Source: Bacteroidota bacterium
GTDB lineage: Bacteria; Bacteroidota; Bacteroidia; AKYH767-A; JAHEYN01
NCBI GenBank assembly: GCA_947448795.1
Contig: CANFOZ010000008.1
Span: 1-57,805, forward strand
Direction of reading: 5' to 3'
Length of the DNA: 57,805 bases
Shown here: positions 24,892 through 32,574 of the stretch, one piece after another
Numbering within the stretch: position 1 is the first letter of the stretch
Layout: each line of letters starts with the position of its first letter
Notes under the pieces: generated by a model
Seen by the model: the letters and a program-made list of their open reading frames with translations, nothing else
Database searches by the model: none
Told to the model about the DNA's origin: nothing
Made by a program: the position numbers and the translations under genes

Positions 24892-25907
24892 AACATGTTC
24901 TTGTTGTTTTGCCATTTGTGCTGTTTGTTATTTTAGCTTTTCAGCTGCCCGAACCCGTTTTGTTTAAAGTCCCTGTTGGATGGCCTTCTCCTGTATATGA
25001 TCTTAAAACTAATCCGCTGCAACCCGCTGTGGTCCATCTTGGACGCGTGTTGTTTTACGATCCGCAGCTATCCCGAAATAATAAAATATCCTGTGCCAGT
25101 TGTCATTCGCCATACAATGCCTTTGCTCATGTGGACCATGCATTGAGTCACGGCGTTGATGATCGCATCGGTAGGCGCAACGCACCGGCATTAATGAACT
25201 TAGCATGGAGCAAAAGCTTTATGCATGACGGTGCCATTCTACACCTCGATATGCAACCGCTTTTCCCGATTACACATCCTGATGAAATGGGTGAACAGTT
25301 TGATCATGTGCTTTCAAAAATGAAGCAGGATAGTTTGTATCCACTCCTTTTTAAAGATGCCTTCGGAGATACCTCGATAACCGGTGAACATGTGCTAAAA
25401 GCCATTTCGCAATTCATGCTAACATTGGTATCGTGCAATGCACGCTATGATAGCGTCATGCGCGGCGAATCGGTATTTACAGCGCAAGAGCAAAGGGGCT
25501 ATAGCCTTTTTAAAATGCATTGCGCATCGTGCCACACAGAACCACTTTTTACTAACGACGAGTTTGCTAATACGGGCTTGCTTATTGATACGCTTATTAA
25601 AGATTATGGGCGTATGTCAGTGACAAAAAAATCGGACGATTCCTTGAAATTTAAAGTGCCAACATTAAGGAACATCGAGTATACTTTTCCTTACATGCAT
25701 GATGGTCGTTTTAAGTCTCTCTTTGAGGTGCTGACGCATTACGATACAGGCATTCAGCAGAGCGCAACACTAGCAGCCGCTTTGCAAACCCCGATGCACC
25801 TTTCATCAAACAACCGTGTGGATATAATGGCTTTTCTTTTGACGCTTTCGGATCGCCCTTTTCTGTTTGACAAACGCAATGGATATGTAGCAAAACAACG
25901 CTATTAA
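24888..25907 (+). CDS. mbnH: MbnH-like diheme cytochrome c peroxidase/MauG family enzyme
   Basis: A 339-residue exported protein with an N-terminal membrane or signal segment and two c-type heme sites, C69-x-x-C72-H73 and C212-x-x-C215-H216. W107 lies between them, where family members have a Trp relaying electrons, and the PYMHDGRF segment near 268-275 is close to the second heme. The family includes bacterial cytochrome c peroxidase, MauG and MbnH; MbnH uses a bis-Fe(IV) state to oxidise a Trp in MbnP. The four-base overlap with mbnP strongly favours MbnH. A general peroxidase remains possible. Confidence 0.88.
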   Translation: MKHVLVVLPFVLFVILAFQLPEPVLFKVPVGWPSPVYDLKTNPLQPAVVHLGRVLFYDPQLSRNNKISCASCHSPYNAFAHVDHALSHGVDDRIGRRNAPALMNLAWSKSFMHDGAILHLDMQPLFPITHPDEMGEQFDHVLSKMKQDSLYPLLFKDAFGDTSITGEHVLKAISQFMLTLVSCNARYDSVMRGESVFTAQEQRGYSLFKMHCASCHTEPLFTNDEFANTGLLIDTLIKDYGRMSVTKKSDDSLKFKVPTLRNIEYTFPYMHDGRFKSLFEVLTHYDTGIQQSATLAAALQTPMHLSSNNRVDIMAFLLTLSDRPFLFDKRNGYVAKQRY

Positions 25908-25937
25908 AAAGGGGTATCACAATTTGTGATACCCCTT
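25906..25937 (-). terminator. Palindrome 1 of the ORF6N locus, also terminator
   Basis: Arms GGGGTATCACA (25911-25921) and TGTGATACCCC (25925-25935) around ATT. On the minus strand it is followed by a T run (A run at 25906-25910) and lies 25 bases past the ORF6N stop codon, so it can end that transcript. It contains the same core as the palindromes at 26268-26290 and 26587-26615. Confidence 0.8.
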
Positions 25938-25961
25938 GTGATAAAAGGTTTCTATGCGCTT

Positions 25962-26492
25962 TTATTTTTCATCCGATCTTTTGTACCCGATTTTTCGCAT
26001 AGGTCTTTTGGGTTTGTTTATTAATTGTTGCAAGGTTTGAAATAGGTAAGCCAACTCTTGATTTGTTTTATTTGATTTCTTTTCCAATTCTGTAAGTTTC
26101 GCTGCTAGTTCTCGGTGAGAATATAATACAGACCGCATACGTACAAAAGCACGCATTATTTTAATGTTTATTTCTCGTGCTTTGTCGCTCTTTAATACCG
26201 ATGAAAGCATCGCAACGCCTTGCTCAGTAAAGGCATAGGGCTTAGCTCCACCGAAATGGCTTTTAGATGGTATCACATTTTGTGATACCAGGTATTCGAT
26301 CTCTCTGTTGTTGAGTATAAACAGAAAGTCTGGAGGGAAGCTTTTGCGATTTCTTTTCACCGCTTGTTTGAGGGTTCGTGTTTCCACTTGATAGAGCTGG
26401 GCAATGGTAATGTCCAGAATGACCTTCTCACCGCGAATCAATAAGATGGTCTCGCTAATTTTTTCTGCTTGTACACTATTGTTTTGTCTCAT
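25962..26492 (-). CDS. ORF6N domain DNA-binding protein
   Basis: A 176-residue protein with an N-terminal ORF6N domain (about 10-95): ILLIRGEKVILDITIAQLY, then ETRTLKQAVKRN and FPPDFLF, then YAFTEQGVAMLSSVLKS. ORF6N is a DNA-binding domain best known from phages and mobile elements and common in Bacteroidota genomes. The rest is a helical, Lys/Glu-rich tail (110-176), probably coiled-coil. The usual LRSQFVTSS stretch is here LVSQNVIPS, and its codons form a palindrome (26268-26290) that is repeated before and after the gene. This suggests the protein binds its own locus. It is a single gene. Confidence 0.9.
   Translation of the reverse strand: MRQNNSVQAEKISETILLIRGEKVILDITIAQLYQVETRTLKQAVKRNRKSFPPDFLFILNNREIEYLVSQNVIPSKSHFGGAKPYAFTEQGVAMLSSVLKSDKAREINIKIMRAFVRMRSVLYSHRELAAKLTELEKKSNKTNQELAYLFQTLQQLINKPKRPMRKIGYKRSDEK
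26268..26290. promoter_or_regulatory. Palindrome 2 of the ORF6N locus (inside the coding sequence)
   Basis: Arms TGGTATCACA and TGTGATACCA around TTT, no mismatch, encoding VSQNVI of the ORF6N domain on the minus strand. Same core as the flanking palindromes. Confidence 0.75.
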
Positions 26493-26586
26493 GTATGAAT
26501 TAATTAGTTTAGAATAGCTCGAAAATAGTGTGGATTGTCCATCAGAATTAGCAGATGCAAAGATTCGGTTGATTTGACTAAAAATT

Positions 26587-26615
26587 CGGTGGTATCACAA
26601 TTTGTGATACCACCG
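26587..26615. promoter_or_regulatory. Palindrome 3 of the ORF6N locus (upstream, operator candidate)
   Basis: Thirteen-base arms CGGTGGTATCACA and TGTGATACCACCG around ATT, 95 bases upstream of the ORF6N start codon. The longest of the three copies and best placed as an operator. Confidence 0.7.
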
Positions 26616-26710
26616 CTCTAAGGTAAGCCCCACAACCCTTGCTGCTATTGAGTTTGCAGATGTTTTTGAAAATTCGAACAAATTCATTTTTATTTTTCAA
26701 TTATTGATTC

Positions 26711-26718
26711 TATCTTTG
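26711..26718 (+). promoter_or_regulatory. -7 box of the tRNA-Lys gene
   Basis: TATCTTTG, exact TAnnTTTG, 36 bases before the first base of the tRNA. A -33 TTG at the usual distance is not seen. Confidence 0.5.
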
Positions 26719-26754
26719 CACTCCCAATTAGAAAGGATTTCCTTTTTAAGGTTT

Positions 26755-26827
26755 GATTCCGTAGCTCAGCTGGTAGAGCATTACACTTTTAATGTAGGGG
26801 CCCTGGGTTCGAATCCCAGCGGAATCA
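26755..26827 (+). tRNA. tRNA-Lys (anticodon TTT)
   Basis: A 73-base cloverleaf: acceptor GATTCCG with CGGAATC and discriminator A, D stem GCTC/GAGC, anticodon stem TTACA/TGTAG with loop CTTTTAA (anticodon TTT), five-base variable loop, T stem CTGGG/CCCAG with TTCGAAT. CCA is not encoded. Terminator follows within six bases. Confidence 0.96.
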
Positions 26828-26832
26828 CTGAT

Positions 26833-26866
26833 AAAAAAGCCATCTCAAATTTGAGATGGCTTTTTT
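26833..26866 (+). terminator. Terminator of tRNA-Lys
   Basis: Arms GCCATCTCAAA and TTTGAGATGGC (no true loop beyond the centre), flanked by six A on the left and a run of six T on the right. Confidence 0.88.
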
Positions 26867-26929
26867 GTTTGTGCTATAATACATAAGTGAAAACAAGGCC
26901 GTCAGTCAATAAAAAATTAAACGCTGTCT

Positions 26930-26975
26930 TTGTTTATTAAAAAAACCTATGTTTATTAAATAAACATTATTTTTG
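26930..26975 (+). promoter_or_regulatory. Operator and -7 box of the XRE/S24 regulator
   Basis: A palindrome ATGTTTATT-A-AATAAACAT (26949-26967) sits directly before the -7 box TATTTTTG (26968-26975), taking the place of a -33 element. Its half GTTTATTAAA is also found 19 bases upstream (26932-26941). The placement suits repression by the protein encoded at 26989. Confidence 0.65.
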
Positions 26976-26988
26976 TAAAAACACATTT

Positions 26989-27780
26989 ATGAAAAGCAAC
27001 TTTGCTAGGTATATCCGCTCTTTACGCAACGATTCAGGGCTCACTCAAACTGAATTGGCTGATGCTCTCGGAATCAAGCGCAGCACCGTCAATAACTACG
27101 AAAACGAAGTAGCGCAGCCATCGATCGAGAACGTGCTTCTGTTTGCAAGGTATTTCAACGTCACAACGGATGCACTTTTGCTAGGAACTGTTGAGCTTAG
27201 TTCGGAAACAGCTTCGCCGAATAAAGAATGTGCGGAGCATGATTTTATTTCTGGCTCCAAGTTACGAGTGTTGGTTTCAACAGTAAGCCCTGATAACAAA
27301 GACAACATCGAGCTCGTGAGTGTGCGTGCCAGAGCGGGTTACACAGCGGGTTACAAGGATCCTGAATTCATTCAGAGCTTACCAACTTTTCAGCTACCCT
27401 TTTTGGAGAAGGAGCGCAAGTATAGGATGTTTCAAATTGATGGCGAATCCATGTTGCCTATCCCTGACCGCTCCTATGTTATTGGCGAGTTTGTGCAAGA
27501 TTGGCACACCATTAAAGATGGCCATGCCTATGTATTTGTAACGCAGGATGAAGGTTTGGTATTCAAGGTTGCTTTTAATCAGCTTCGCAAGAAAAAGAAT
27601 TTTCTTTTGCGCTCTTTAAACAAAGACTATGCACCGTTTGAACTGCCTTTAGCGCAGGTTGCTGAGATTTGGCGTTTTGTGAACTATACAAGCAGCGAGC
27701 TGCCAAGCCAAGAGAACGGCATCTCCATGCTGCTCGAAAAGCTCGAAGACATAAGTAACAAAGTCGATAAATTTGCCTGA
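26989..27780 (+). CDS. XRE-type repressor with LexA/S24-like domain
   Basis: A 263-residue regulator. An XRE helix-turn-helix (about 5-62; LTQTELADALGIKRSTVNNYE) is joined to an S24/LexA-like domain (110-225). In this, AGYTAGYKDPEFI marks the Bacteroidota subgroup, with A116-G117 as a possible self-cleavage site, S154 (DGESMLPIP) and K193 (LVFKVAF) at the catalytic places. The C terminus is a short coiled coil (240-263). Such proteins repress stress or prophage genes and may be inactivated by self-cleavage; whether this one cuts itself is not known. A palindrome covers its promoter. lpxD begins 33 bases after its stop with its own -7 box. Confidence 0.9.
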   Translation: MKSNFARYIRSLRNDSGLTQTELADALGIKRSTVNNYENEVAQPSIENVLLFARYFNVTTDALLLGTVELSSETASPNKECAEHDFISGSKLRVLVSTVSPDNKDNIELVSVRARAGYTAGYKDPEFIQSLPTFQLPFLEKERKYRMFQIDGESMLPIPDRSYVIGEFVQDWHTIKDGHAYVFVTQDEGLVFKVAFNQLRKKKNFLLRSLNKDYAPFELPLAQVAEIWRFVNYTSSELPSQENGISMLLEKLEDISNKVDKFA

Positions 27781-27799
27781 ATTGAGCGGGAATAATCTT

Positions 27800-27807
27800 T
27801 ACCTTTG
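27800..27807 (+). promoter_or_regulatory. -7 box of lpxD
   Basis: TACCTTTG, exact TAnnTTTG, only six bases before ATG 27814; the transcript probably starts at the start codon. This also argues against the TTG at 27805 as start. Confidence 0.5.
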
Positions 27808-27813
27808 TCGACG

Positions 27814-28755
27814 ATGAAATTCAAGACAGCACTCAAACTAAGTGCGATAGCACAAAGTACAGGAGCCCGTCTCCTCGGCGACCCTGATTTTATGGTCACT
27901 GGCCTCAATGAGATTCACATGGTTGAACCTGGTGATATCACCTTTGTTGATCACCCGAAGTACTATGCAAAAGTTTTGGCCTCTGCCGCTTCTGTGATTA
28001 TCATTGACAAAGAGCCAAGCAACACAATGGGTAAAAATCTGCTCATTCTTGACCATCCATTTGAGGCCTACAACAACTTAGCTAAAACACACAGCCCTTT
28101 TGTTTCCATGAACCGAAACATTAGCGAGAGCGCCGTTATTGGACTCAATACCGTGATTCAGCCGGGTGTGGTGATTGGACATAACGTTCGCATTGGCAAA
28201 GACTGTATCCTGCATCCGAACGTTGTTATTTATGATAATTGTGTCATTGGCGACCGTGTGCAAATTCATGCTGGTGCTATTTTAGGTTCTGATGCTTTCT
28301 ATTTTAAAAAGCAATTCGACGCCTATACCACCATGCACTCTTGCGGGCGTGTTGTGATAGGTGATGATGTAACGATAGGTGCTGCATGTACTATTGATCG
28401 AGGTGTGTCAGGCGATACGACAATAGGCGATGGTTCAAAGTTAGATAACCAAGTGCATGTTGGGCACGATACCGTCATAGGCAAGCATTGTCTCTTTGCT
28501 GCTCAGGTGGGTATTGCAGGTGTTGTAAAGATTGAAGACCATGTAATTCTCTGGGGACAAGTTGGAGTACAAAAGGATCTTACTATTGGTAAAGGTGCGG
28601 TAGTGCTTGGTCAATCAGGCATTGGCAAATCCCTTGATGCAGGCAAAACCTATTTTGGTAGTCCAACGCGTGACGCCATTGATAAAATGCGTGAATTAGC
28701 CCTGCTAAAGCGTCTACCAGAGGTGTTTGAGCGACTAGATAAATCGGAGTACTAG
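27814..28755 (+). CDS. lpxD: LpxD-like UDP-3-O-acyl-glucosamine N-acyltransferase
   Basis: A 313-residue left-handed beta-helix acyltransferase. The N-terminal uridine-binding domain (about 5-95: LSAIAQSTGARLLGDPD ... ITFVDHPKY) is followed by hexapeptide repeats from about residue 105 to 260, with NQVHVGHD holding the catalytic His. It adds the second acyl chain to the glucosamine of lipid A precursors, in the cytosol. Bacteroidota often have a second LpxD-like gene beside the classic lpx cluster, and no other lpx gene is here, so this may be such a paralogue. ATG 27814 is chosen, since an upstream TTG lies in the promoter. Three bases before the phosphatase gene, so the two are co-transcribed. 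Confidence 0.87.
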   Translation: MKFKTALKLSAIAQSTGARLLGDPDFMVTGLNEIHMVEPGDITFVDHPKYYAKVLASAASVIIIDKEPSNTMGKNLLILDHPFEAYNNLAKTHSPFVSMNRNISESAVIGLNTVIQPGVVIGHNVRIGKDCILHPNVVIYDNCVIGDRVQIHAGAILGSDAFYFKKQFDAYTTMHSCGRVVIGDDVTIGAACTIDRGVSGDTTIGDGSKLDNQVHVGHDTVIGKHCLFAAQVGIAGVVKIEDHVILWGQVGVQKDLTIGKGAVVLGQSGIGKSLDAGKTYFGSPTRDAIDKMRELALLKRLPEVFERLDKSEY

Positions 28756-28758
28756 CAC

Positions 28759-29994
28759 ATGTCAGACTCAATAAAAGACGCTACTTCAAAGCTGAACGGC
28801 GAGTTGGAGTTAAAGCAGTTACAGCTCTCCTCCCTGTTGGAAATTACCCAAGCAATCAATCAAAATTTCTCGGCGCATCAGCTGTTCAGTATTTATAAAT
28901 TTGTGCTGCGCACACAGCTGAAGATTCGCAAGATGGCGCTGTTTGTGGCCGATAGTATTTGGTCTACTCCAATGTCTTATGGAGTGCCTGCAGAGACAGA
29001 AGATTTGGATGTGCACAAGTACATGATCCATTTGAAGGACATCACCTTTGTCGATGGTGCTTTTCCTGAAATTTTCCAGCAGTTCAATACCATTATTCCG
29101 GTTGTCCATAAAAACAAACCCTTGGCTTTTGCGCTTATCGGTGATGTGAGTGTTACCGATAATCAATTAAAGAACGATCTTATACCTTTTGTTCAAACGC
29201 TAACGAACATTATTGTAGTTGCCATCGAGAACAAAAAATTTGCGCGTGAGCAGATTCGTCAAGAAGGAATAAAAATTGAGCTAGAGCTTGCTGCGCAAAT
29301 GCAAAACATGCTCATCCCAGAGACGTTGCCTTCAGACAAAGACCTCGAGATGCATGCCACCTATATTCCGCATCAGGAGATTGGCGGTGACTACTACGAT
29401 TGTATTCGCATTAATAACGACGAGCTGATTTTTTGCATGTCCGATGTTTCTGGAAAAGGAATACCGGCAGCGCTTTTGATGTCCAATTTCCAAGCCAATC
29501 TACATGCGCTTGTTCGCACCACGCATTCGTTGGTGGAATTGGTGCACGAGCTAAATAGCAAAGTCATCGCGAGCGCCAAAAATGAAAAATTCATCACGCT
29601 TTTTATAGGTAAATACAACCGTATAACAAGGGAGCTTAGCTTCATCAATGCGGGGCACAATCCACCTGTTTTGGTGGATGCCGAGGAGACTATGTATTTA
29701 AAAGACGGCACCACCGGATTAGGCATGCTCGATGAACTAGTCTTTGTTCATGAAGGTCGTGTTGTCCTGAAGCCCAATACGGTATTCTTAAGCTATACTG
29801 ATGGCGTAGTGGAAACCGAGAACGAAGAAGGAGATCCCTATGGAATGGATCGCTTAGCAACGTTTTGTCGCAAGCATTACAAAGCCAAGTCGATGGCAGA
29901 ATACAACAATGCGTTGATTAATCAACTCACTGCATTCAAAGGCAAAAATAAATTTGCTGACGATGTCACCTTAATGGTGTGTCGTTTTAATTAA
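28759..29994 (+). CDS. GAF-like/SpoIIE (RsbU-type) serine phosphatase
   Basis: A 411-residue protein. A GAF-like sensor region (about 25-170) leads to a short helical linker and a PP2C/SpoIIE domain (200-411) with metal-binding motifs GGDYYDCI, MSDVSGKGIPAALLM, NAGHNPPVLV, YTDGVVETEN and FADDVTLMV. Such phosphatases remove phosphate from STAS-domain proteins in partner-switching systems. A STAS protein is encoded at 50810 in this window, but far away, so a link is only possible. The gene follows lpxD by three bases and overlaps the convergent lgt end by eight. Confidence 0.92.
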   Translation: MSDSIKDATSKLNGELELKQLQLSSLLEITQAINQNFSAHQLFSIYKFVLRTQLKIRKMALFVADSIWSTPMSYGVPAETEDLDVHKYMIHLKDITFVDGAFPEIFQQFNTIIPVVHKNKPLAFALIGDVSVTDNQLKNDLIPFVQTLTNIIVVAIENKKFAREQIRQEGIKIELELAAQMQNMLIPETLPSDKDLEMHATYIPHQEIGGDYYDCIRINNDELIFCMSDVSGKGIPAALLMSNFQANLHALVRTTHSLVELVHELNSKVIASAKNEKFITLFIGKYNRITRELSFINAGHNPPVLVDAEETMYLKDGTTGLGMLDELVFVHEGRVVLKPNTVFLSYTDGVVETENEEGDPYGMDRLATFCRKHYKAKSMAEYNNALINQLTAFKGKNKFADDVTLMVCRFN

Positions 29995-31150
29995 CCTCAG
30001 CTTCTTTGAGATCCTGTTTTCTAAAGTATAGGATTCCGACAAGGCCAAGTAAGAACAAAGCACTCGAGATAAGTTCGGCCTGTGTGATGTGGTGTCCGAG
30101 AATCGCATAAGTTGAGTTCACTCTAATCTTCTCAATAAAGAATCGTTCAATGCCATTCATCATTAGATAGATGCAGAAGAGCATGCCTGGTTTGAAGCGC
30201 TTGCGTATCATCCATAACACACCAAACAAAAGAAAGCAGCTAATGGCTTCGTATAAAGGAGTTGGAAACACAGGGTTTTCAAGCATGTAGCAATGCTTAC
30301 CGATGCAGCCAGGTATTGCGATGCCCGCATTGTTGACATTATGGGCGTATTGAAAAGACCACACCCAATCTGGTAGAAAGCCCATCCAACTCGGCTTGCT
30401 TGCTAGGTTGTCAATACCCCAATCGCCATCGCCTGCAATATGGCAGCCAACACGGCCGATAGCATAGCCAAGCATTAGGCCGGGTGCGGCAGCATCGAAA
30501 GCGAATACCAAGGGGATTTTTTTGCGGTGCACATACCAAGCACCGGCTAAGGCGCCGAAGATGAGTCCGCCATACATGGTCAATCCGCTGAAAAGAACGG
30601 ACGCGGGATCTTGTAAGATGTTATCAAAGTCGTGCGGACTTTCGAGATAGTCGAAAACCTTGGCACCCAGCAGGCCAAAGAGCGCCACTACCATGGTCAT
30701 GTTCCATACTTCTTGGTGAGGATACACCAATACCGTTTTTAGCTCAGGTTGCTTGTCGCCTACCTTTTGCTTCTCGCGGAATTTCAAAAAAGCGGCCAAG
30801 GCAGCCAAAAGCAATCCGCCAAGGGCATTGCCCTTTAATGAAAACAAAGCTTGCTGCGGGTTTTCGGTGCAGGAAGAATAGTTAAGCGCGATGAAAAGCA
30901 ATTTGAAGCCGATCACAAATCCCCATACAGCCTGGATTGCAATCTCCATATATCCGATAGGTTGATACTCAAGCACACGCTCGCTGAGTGGATGGAGTAG
31001 ACCTTCTTTTTCTTTGCGTTTGAGCTCCCATTGCAGGGTAATCGCTCCGCCTGCAAAAGCCATAGCCATCATTAGTCCGAAGCTTTGAATTCCCATTGGG
31101 ATATGGAGTCCGGTAAGGTCAAAAAGAAGATCGGAGAGGGTAGGATACAC
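29987..31150 (-). CDS. lgt: Prolipoprotein diacylglyceryl transferase
   Basis: A 387-residue integral membrane enzyme that transfers diacylglycerol to the lipobox cysteine of prelipoproteins, the first step of lipoprotein making, in the inner membrane. The Lgt signature is seen as IGRVGCHIAGDGDWG at about 238-252, the form usual in Bacteroidota, and SFGLMMAMAF near the N terminus. It is longer than the classic 260-290 residues because of a loop near 125-150. The start is GTG at 31150 (MYPTLSDLL, the normal family start). mtaB lies ten bases upstream on the same strand. Confidence 0.93.
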   Translation of the reverse strand: MYPTLSDLLFDLTGLHIPMGIQSFGLMMAMAFAGGAITLQWELKRKEKEGLLHPLSERVLEYQPIGYMEIAIQAVWGFVIGFKLLFIALNYSSCTENPQQALFSLKGNALGGLLLAALAAFLKFREKQKVGDKQPELKTVLVYPHQEVWNMTMVVALFGLLGAKVFDYLESPHDFDNILQDPASVLFSGLTMYGGLIFGALAGAWYVHRKKIPLVFAFDAAAPGLMLGYAIGRVGCHIAGDGDWGIDNLASKPSWMGFLPDWVWSFQYAHNVNNAGIAIPGCIGKHCYMLENPVFPTPLYEAISCFLLFGVLWMIRKRFKPGMLFCIYLMMNGIERFFIEKIRVNSTYAILGHHITQAELISSALFLLGLVGILYFRKQDLKEAEVN

Positions 31151-31160
31151 GGTTGAAGAA

Positions 31161-32483
31161 TTAGATAAGAACAGGTGTCAATAAAGCGCCAAGGAATTCG
31201 CCATCTTGATCGATCGTCTCCAAGCGAACATCCATGATGGTGTTTACTAAGGCAGCATTGAATGGAACTTTTACGCGCACATAGTTATCCGAGAACCCGC
31301 GAATCATGCCTTCTTTTTCTTCTTGTTCGAAGAGCACCGAAACGGTTTTCCCAGCTTGCTGTTCGTAAAAATGCCGACGCTTCTTCTCTGAAAGAATAGT
31401 AAGCATGCGATTTCGTCGCTGACGCTCTTGTTGTGGAACTATTTCATCCATGCGCACAGCGGTGGTATTGTCGCGCTCCGAATAGGTGAAGACATGCAAA
31501 TAGGACAGTTCAAGCTCGTTGATAAAGCGATAGGTATCTAAAAAATCGTCTTCTGTTTCACCCGGAAAGCCAACAATTACATCAGCGCCAATACAGGCAT
31601 TAGGCATCAGCTCGCGGATGCTTCGGATGCGATCGGCATACAGGTCGCGCACATAGCGTCGGCGCATCAGCTTTAAGATTTTATCGCTTCCCGACTGCAT
31701 CGGGATATGAAAATGCGGAAGGAATTTTTTTGAGGCTCCAACGGCTTTGATGATCTCGTTGCTAAGCAGGTTGGGCTCAATAGAAGAAATGCGAATGCGT
31801 TCCAGTCCATCCAAAGCATCCATGGCTTTAACAAGATCGAAGAACGTTTCCGGTGCTTCAGCCGGACTTTGTTTTCCGAAGTCTCCGATGTTTACACCGG
31901 TTAAGACAATTTCTTTCACACCCGTTTCCAATGCTTTTTGCGCCGAAATAAGGGTGCTAGCCACGGTGTCGCTGCGACTGAATCCGCGTGCTAAGGGAAT
32001 GGTGCAGAAGGAGCAGAAATAATCACAGCCGTCTTGCACTTTTAAAAAGGAGCGCGTTCGGTCGCCGGCTGAGAACGAAGCGTGGAAGGAGTTGCAATGC
32101 CTGATTTCGTCGGCATAGGTTTTTGCTTTAAAATTCTTTTCCGACTCGATATACTTTACCAAGTTGAATTTTTCGGCGGCGCCAAGCACCAAGTCAACGC
32201 CCGGAATCGCTGCAATTTCCTCTGGCTTCAGTTGAGCATAGCAACCAATGACGGCGATAAATGCATTGGGCGAGGTACGCAGCGCTTTACGAACAATGGA
32301 GCGACATTCTCGGTTGGCATTTTCTGTTACCGAACAGGTATTTATGACATACACATCAGCCGCCTCTGCGAAATCTACCTTGCTAAATTGATGTTCGCCG
32401 AACAATCTGGCAATAGTGGATGTTTCTGAAAAGTTCAGTTTGCATCCCAAGGTGTGAAAAGCCACTTTACGCGCTGTGTTCAT
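31161..32483 (-). CDS. mtaB: tRNA t6A37 methylthiotransferase MtaB
   Basis: A 440-residue radical-SAM methylthiotransferase. The N-terminal UPF0004 domain has the cluster cysteines C14, C50 and C81; the radical-SAM motif C153-x3-C157-x2-C160 is in CDYFCSFC; HIPMQSGSDKILKLMRR and the C-terminal TRAM region complete the set. MtaB adds a methylthio group to t6A at position 37 of tRNAs reading ANN codons. The MiaB and RimO relatives differ at the N terminus; VAFHTLGCKLNFSE is MtaB-type. Likely cotranscribed with lgt. Confidence 0.93.
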   Translation of the reverse strand: MNTARKVAFHTLGCKLNFSETSTIARLFGEHQFSKVDFAEAADVYVINTCSVTENANRECRSIVRKALRTSPNAFIAVIGCYAQLKPEEIAAIPGVDLVLGAAEKFNLVKYIESEKNFKAKTYADEIRHCNSFHASFSAGDRTRSFLKVQDGCDYFCSFCTIPLARGFSRSDTVASTLISAQKALETGVKEIVLTGVNIGDFGKQSPAEAPETFFDLVKAMDALDGLERIRISSIEPNLLSNEIIKAVGASKKFLPHFHIPMQSGSDKILKLMRRRYVRDLYADRIRSIRELMPNACIGADVIVGFPGETEDDFLDTYRFINELELSYLHVFTYSERDNTTAVRMDEIVPQQERQRRNRMLTILSEKKRRHFYEQQAGKTVSVLFEQEEKEGMIRGFSDNYVRVKVPFNAALVNTIMDVRLETIDQDGEFLGALLTPVLI

Positions 32484-32562
32484 GCTGCGAAATTAAGGAT
32501 TTTATCGCACATGAGGGCATTTTTGATATTGTGTTGAAGGTCGGGTATCCAATTCAATTCTT

Positions 32563-32570
32563 TACTTTTG
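32563..32570 (+). promoter_or_regulatory. -7 box of the peptide-binding lipoprotein gene
   Basis: TACTTTTG, exact TAnnTTTG, four bases before ATG 32575. A TTG lies 26 bases upstream, further than usual. Confidence 0.5.
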
Positions 32571-32574
32571 TTGA

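Noticed and set aside
26704-26886. 60-codon frame across tRNA-Lys
   Set aside because: Translation of the tRNA gene and its terminator.
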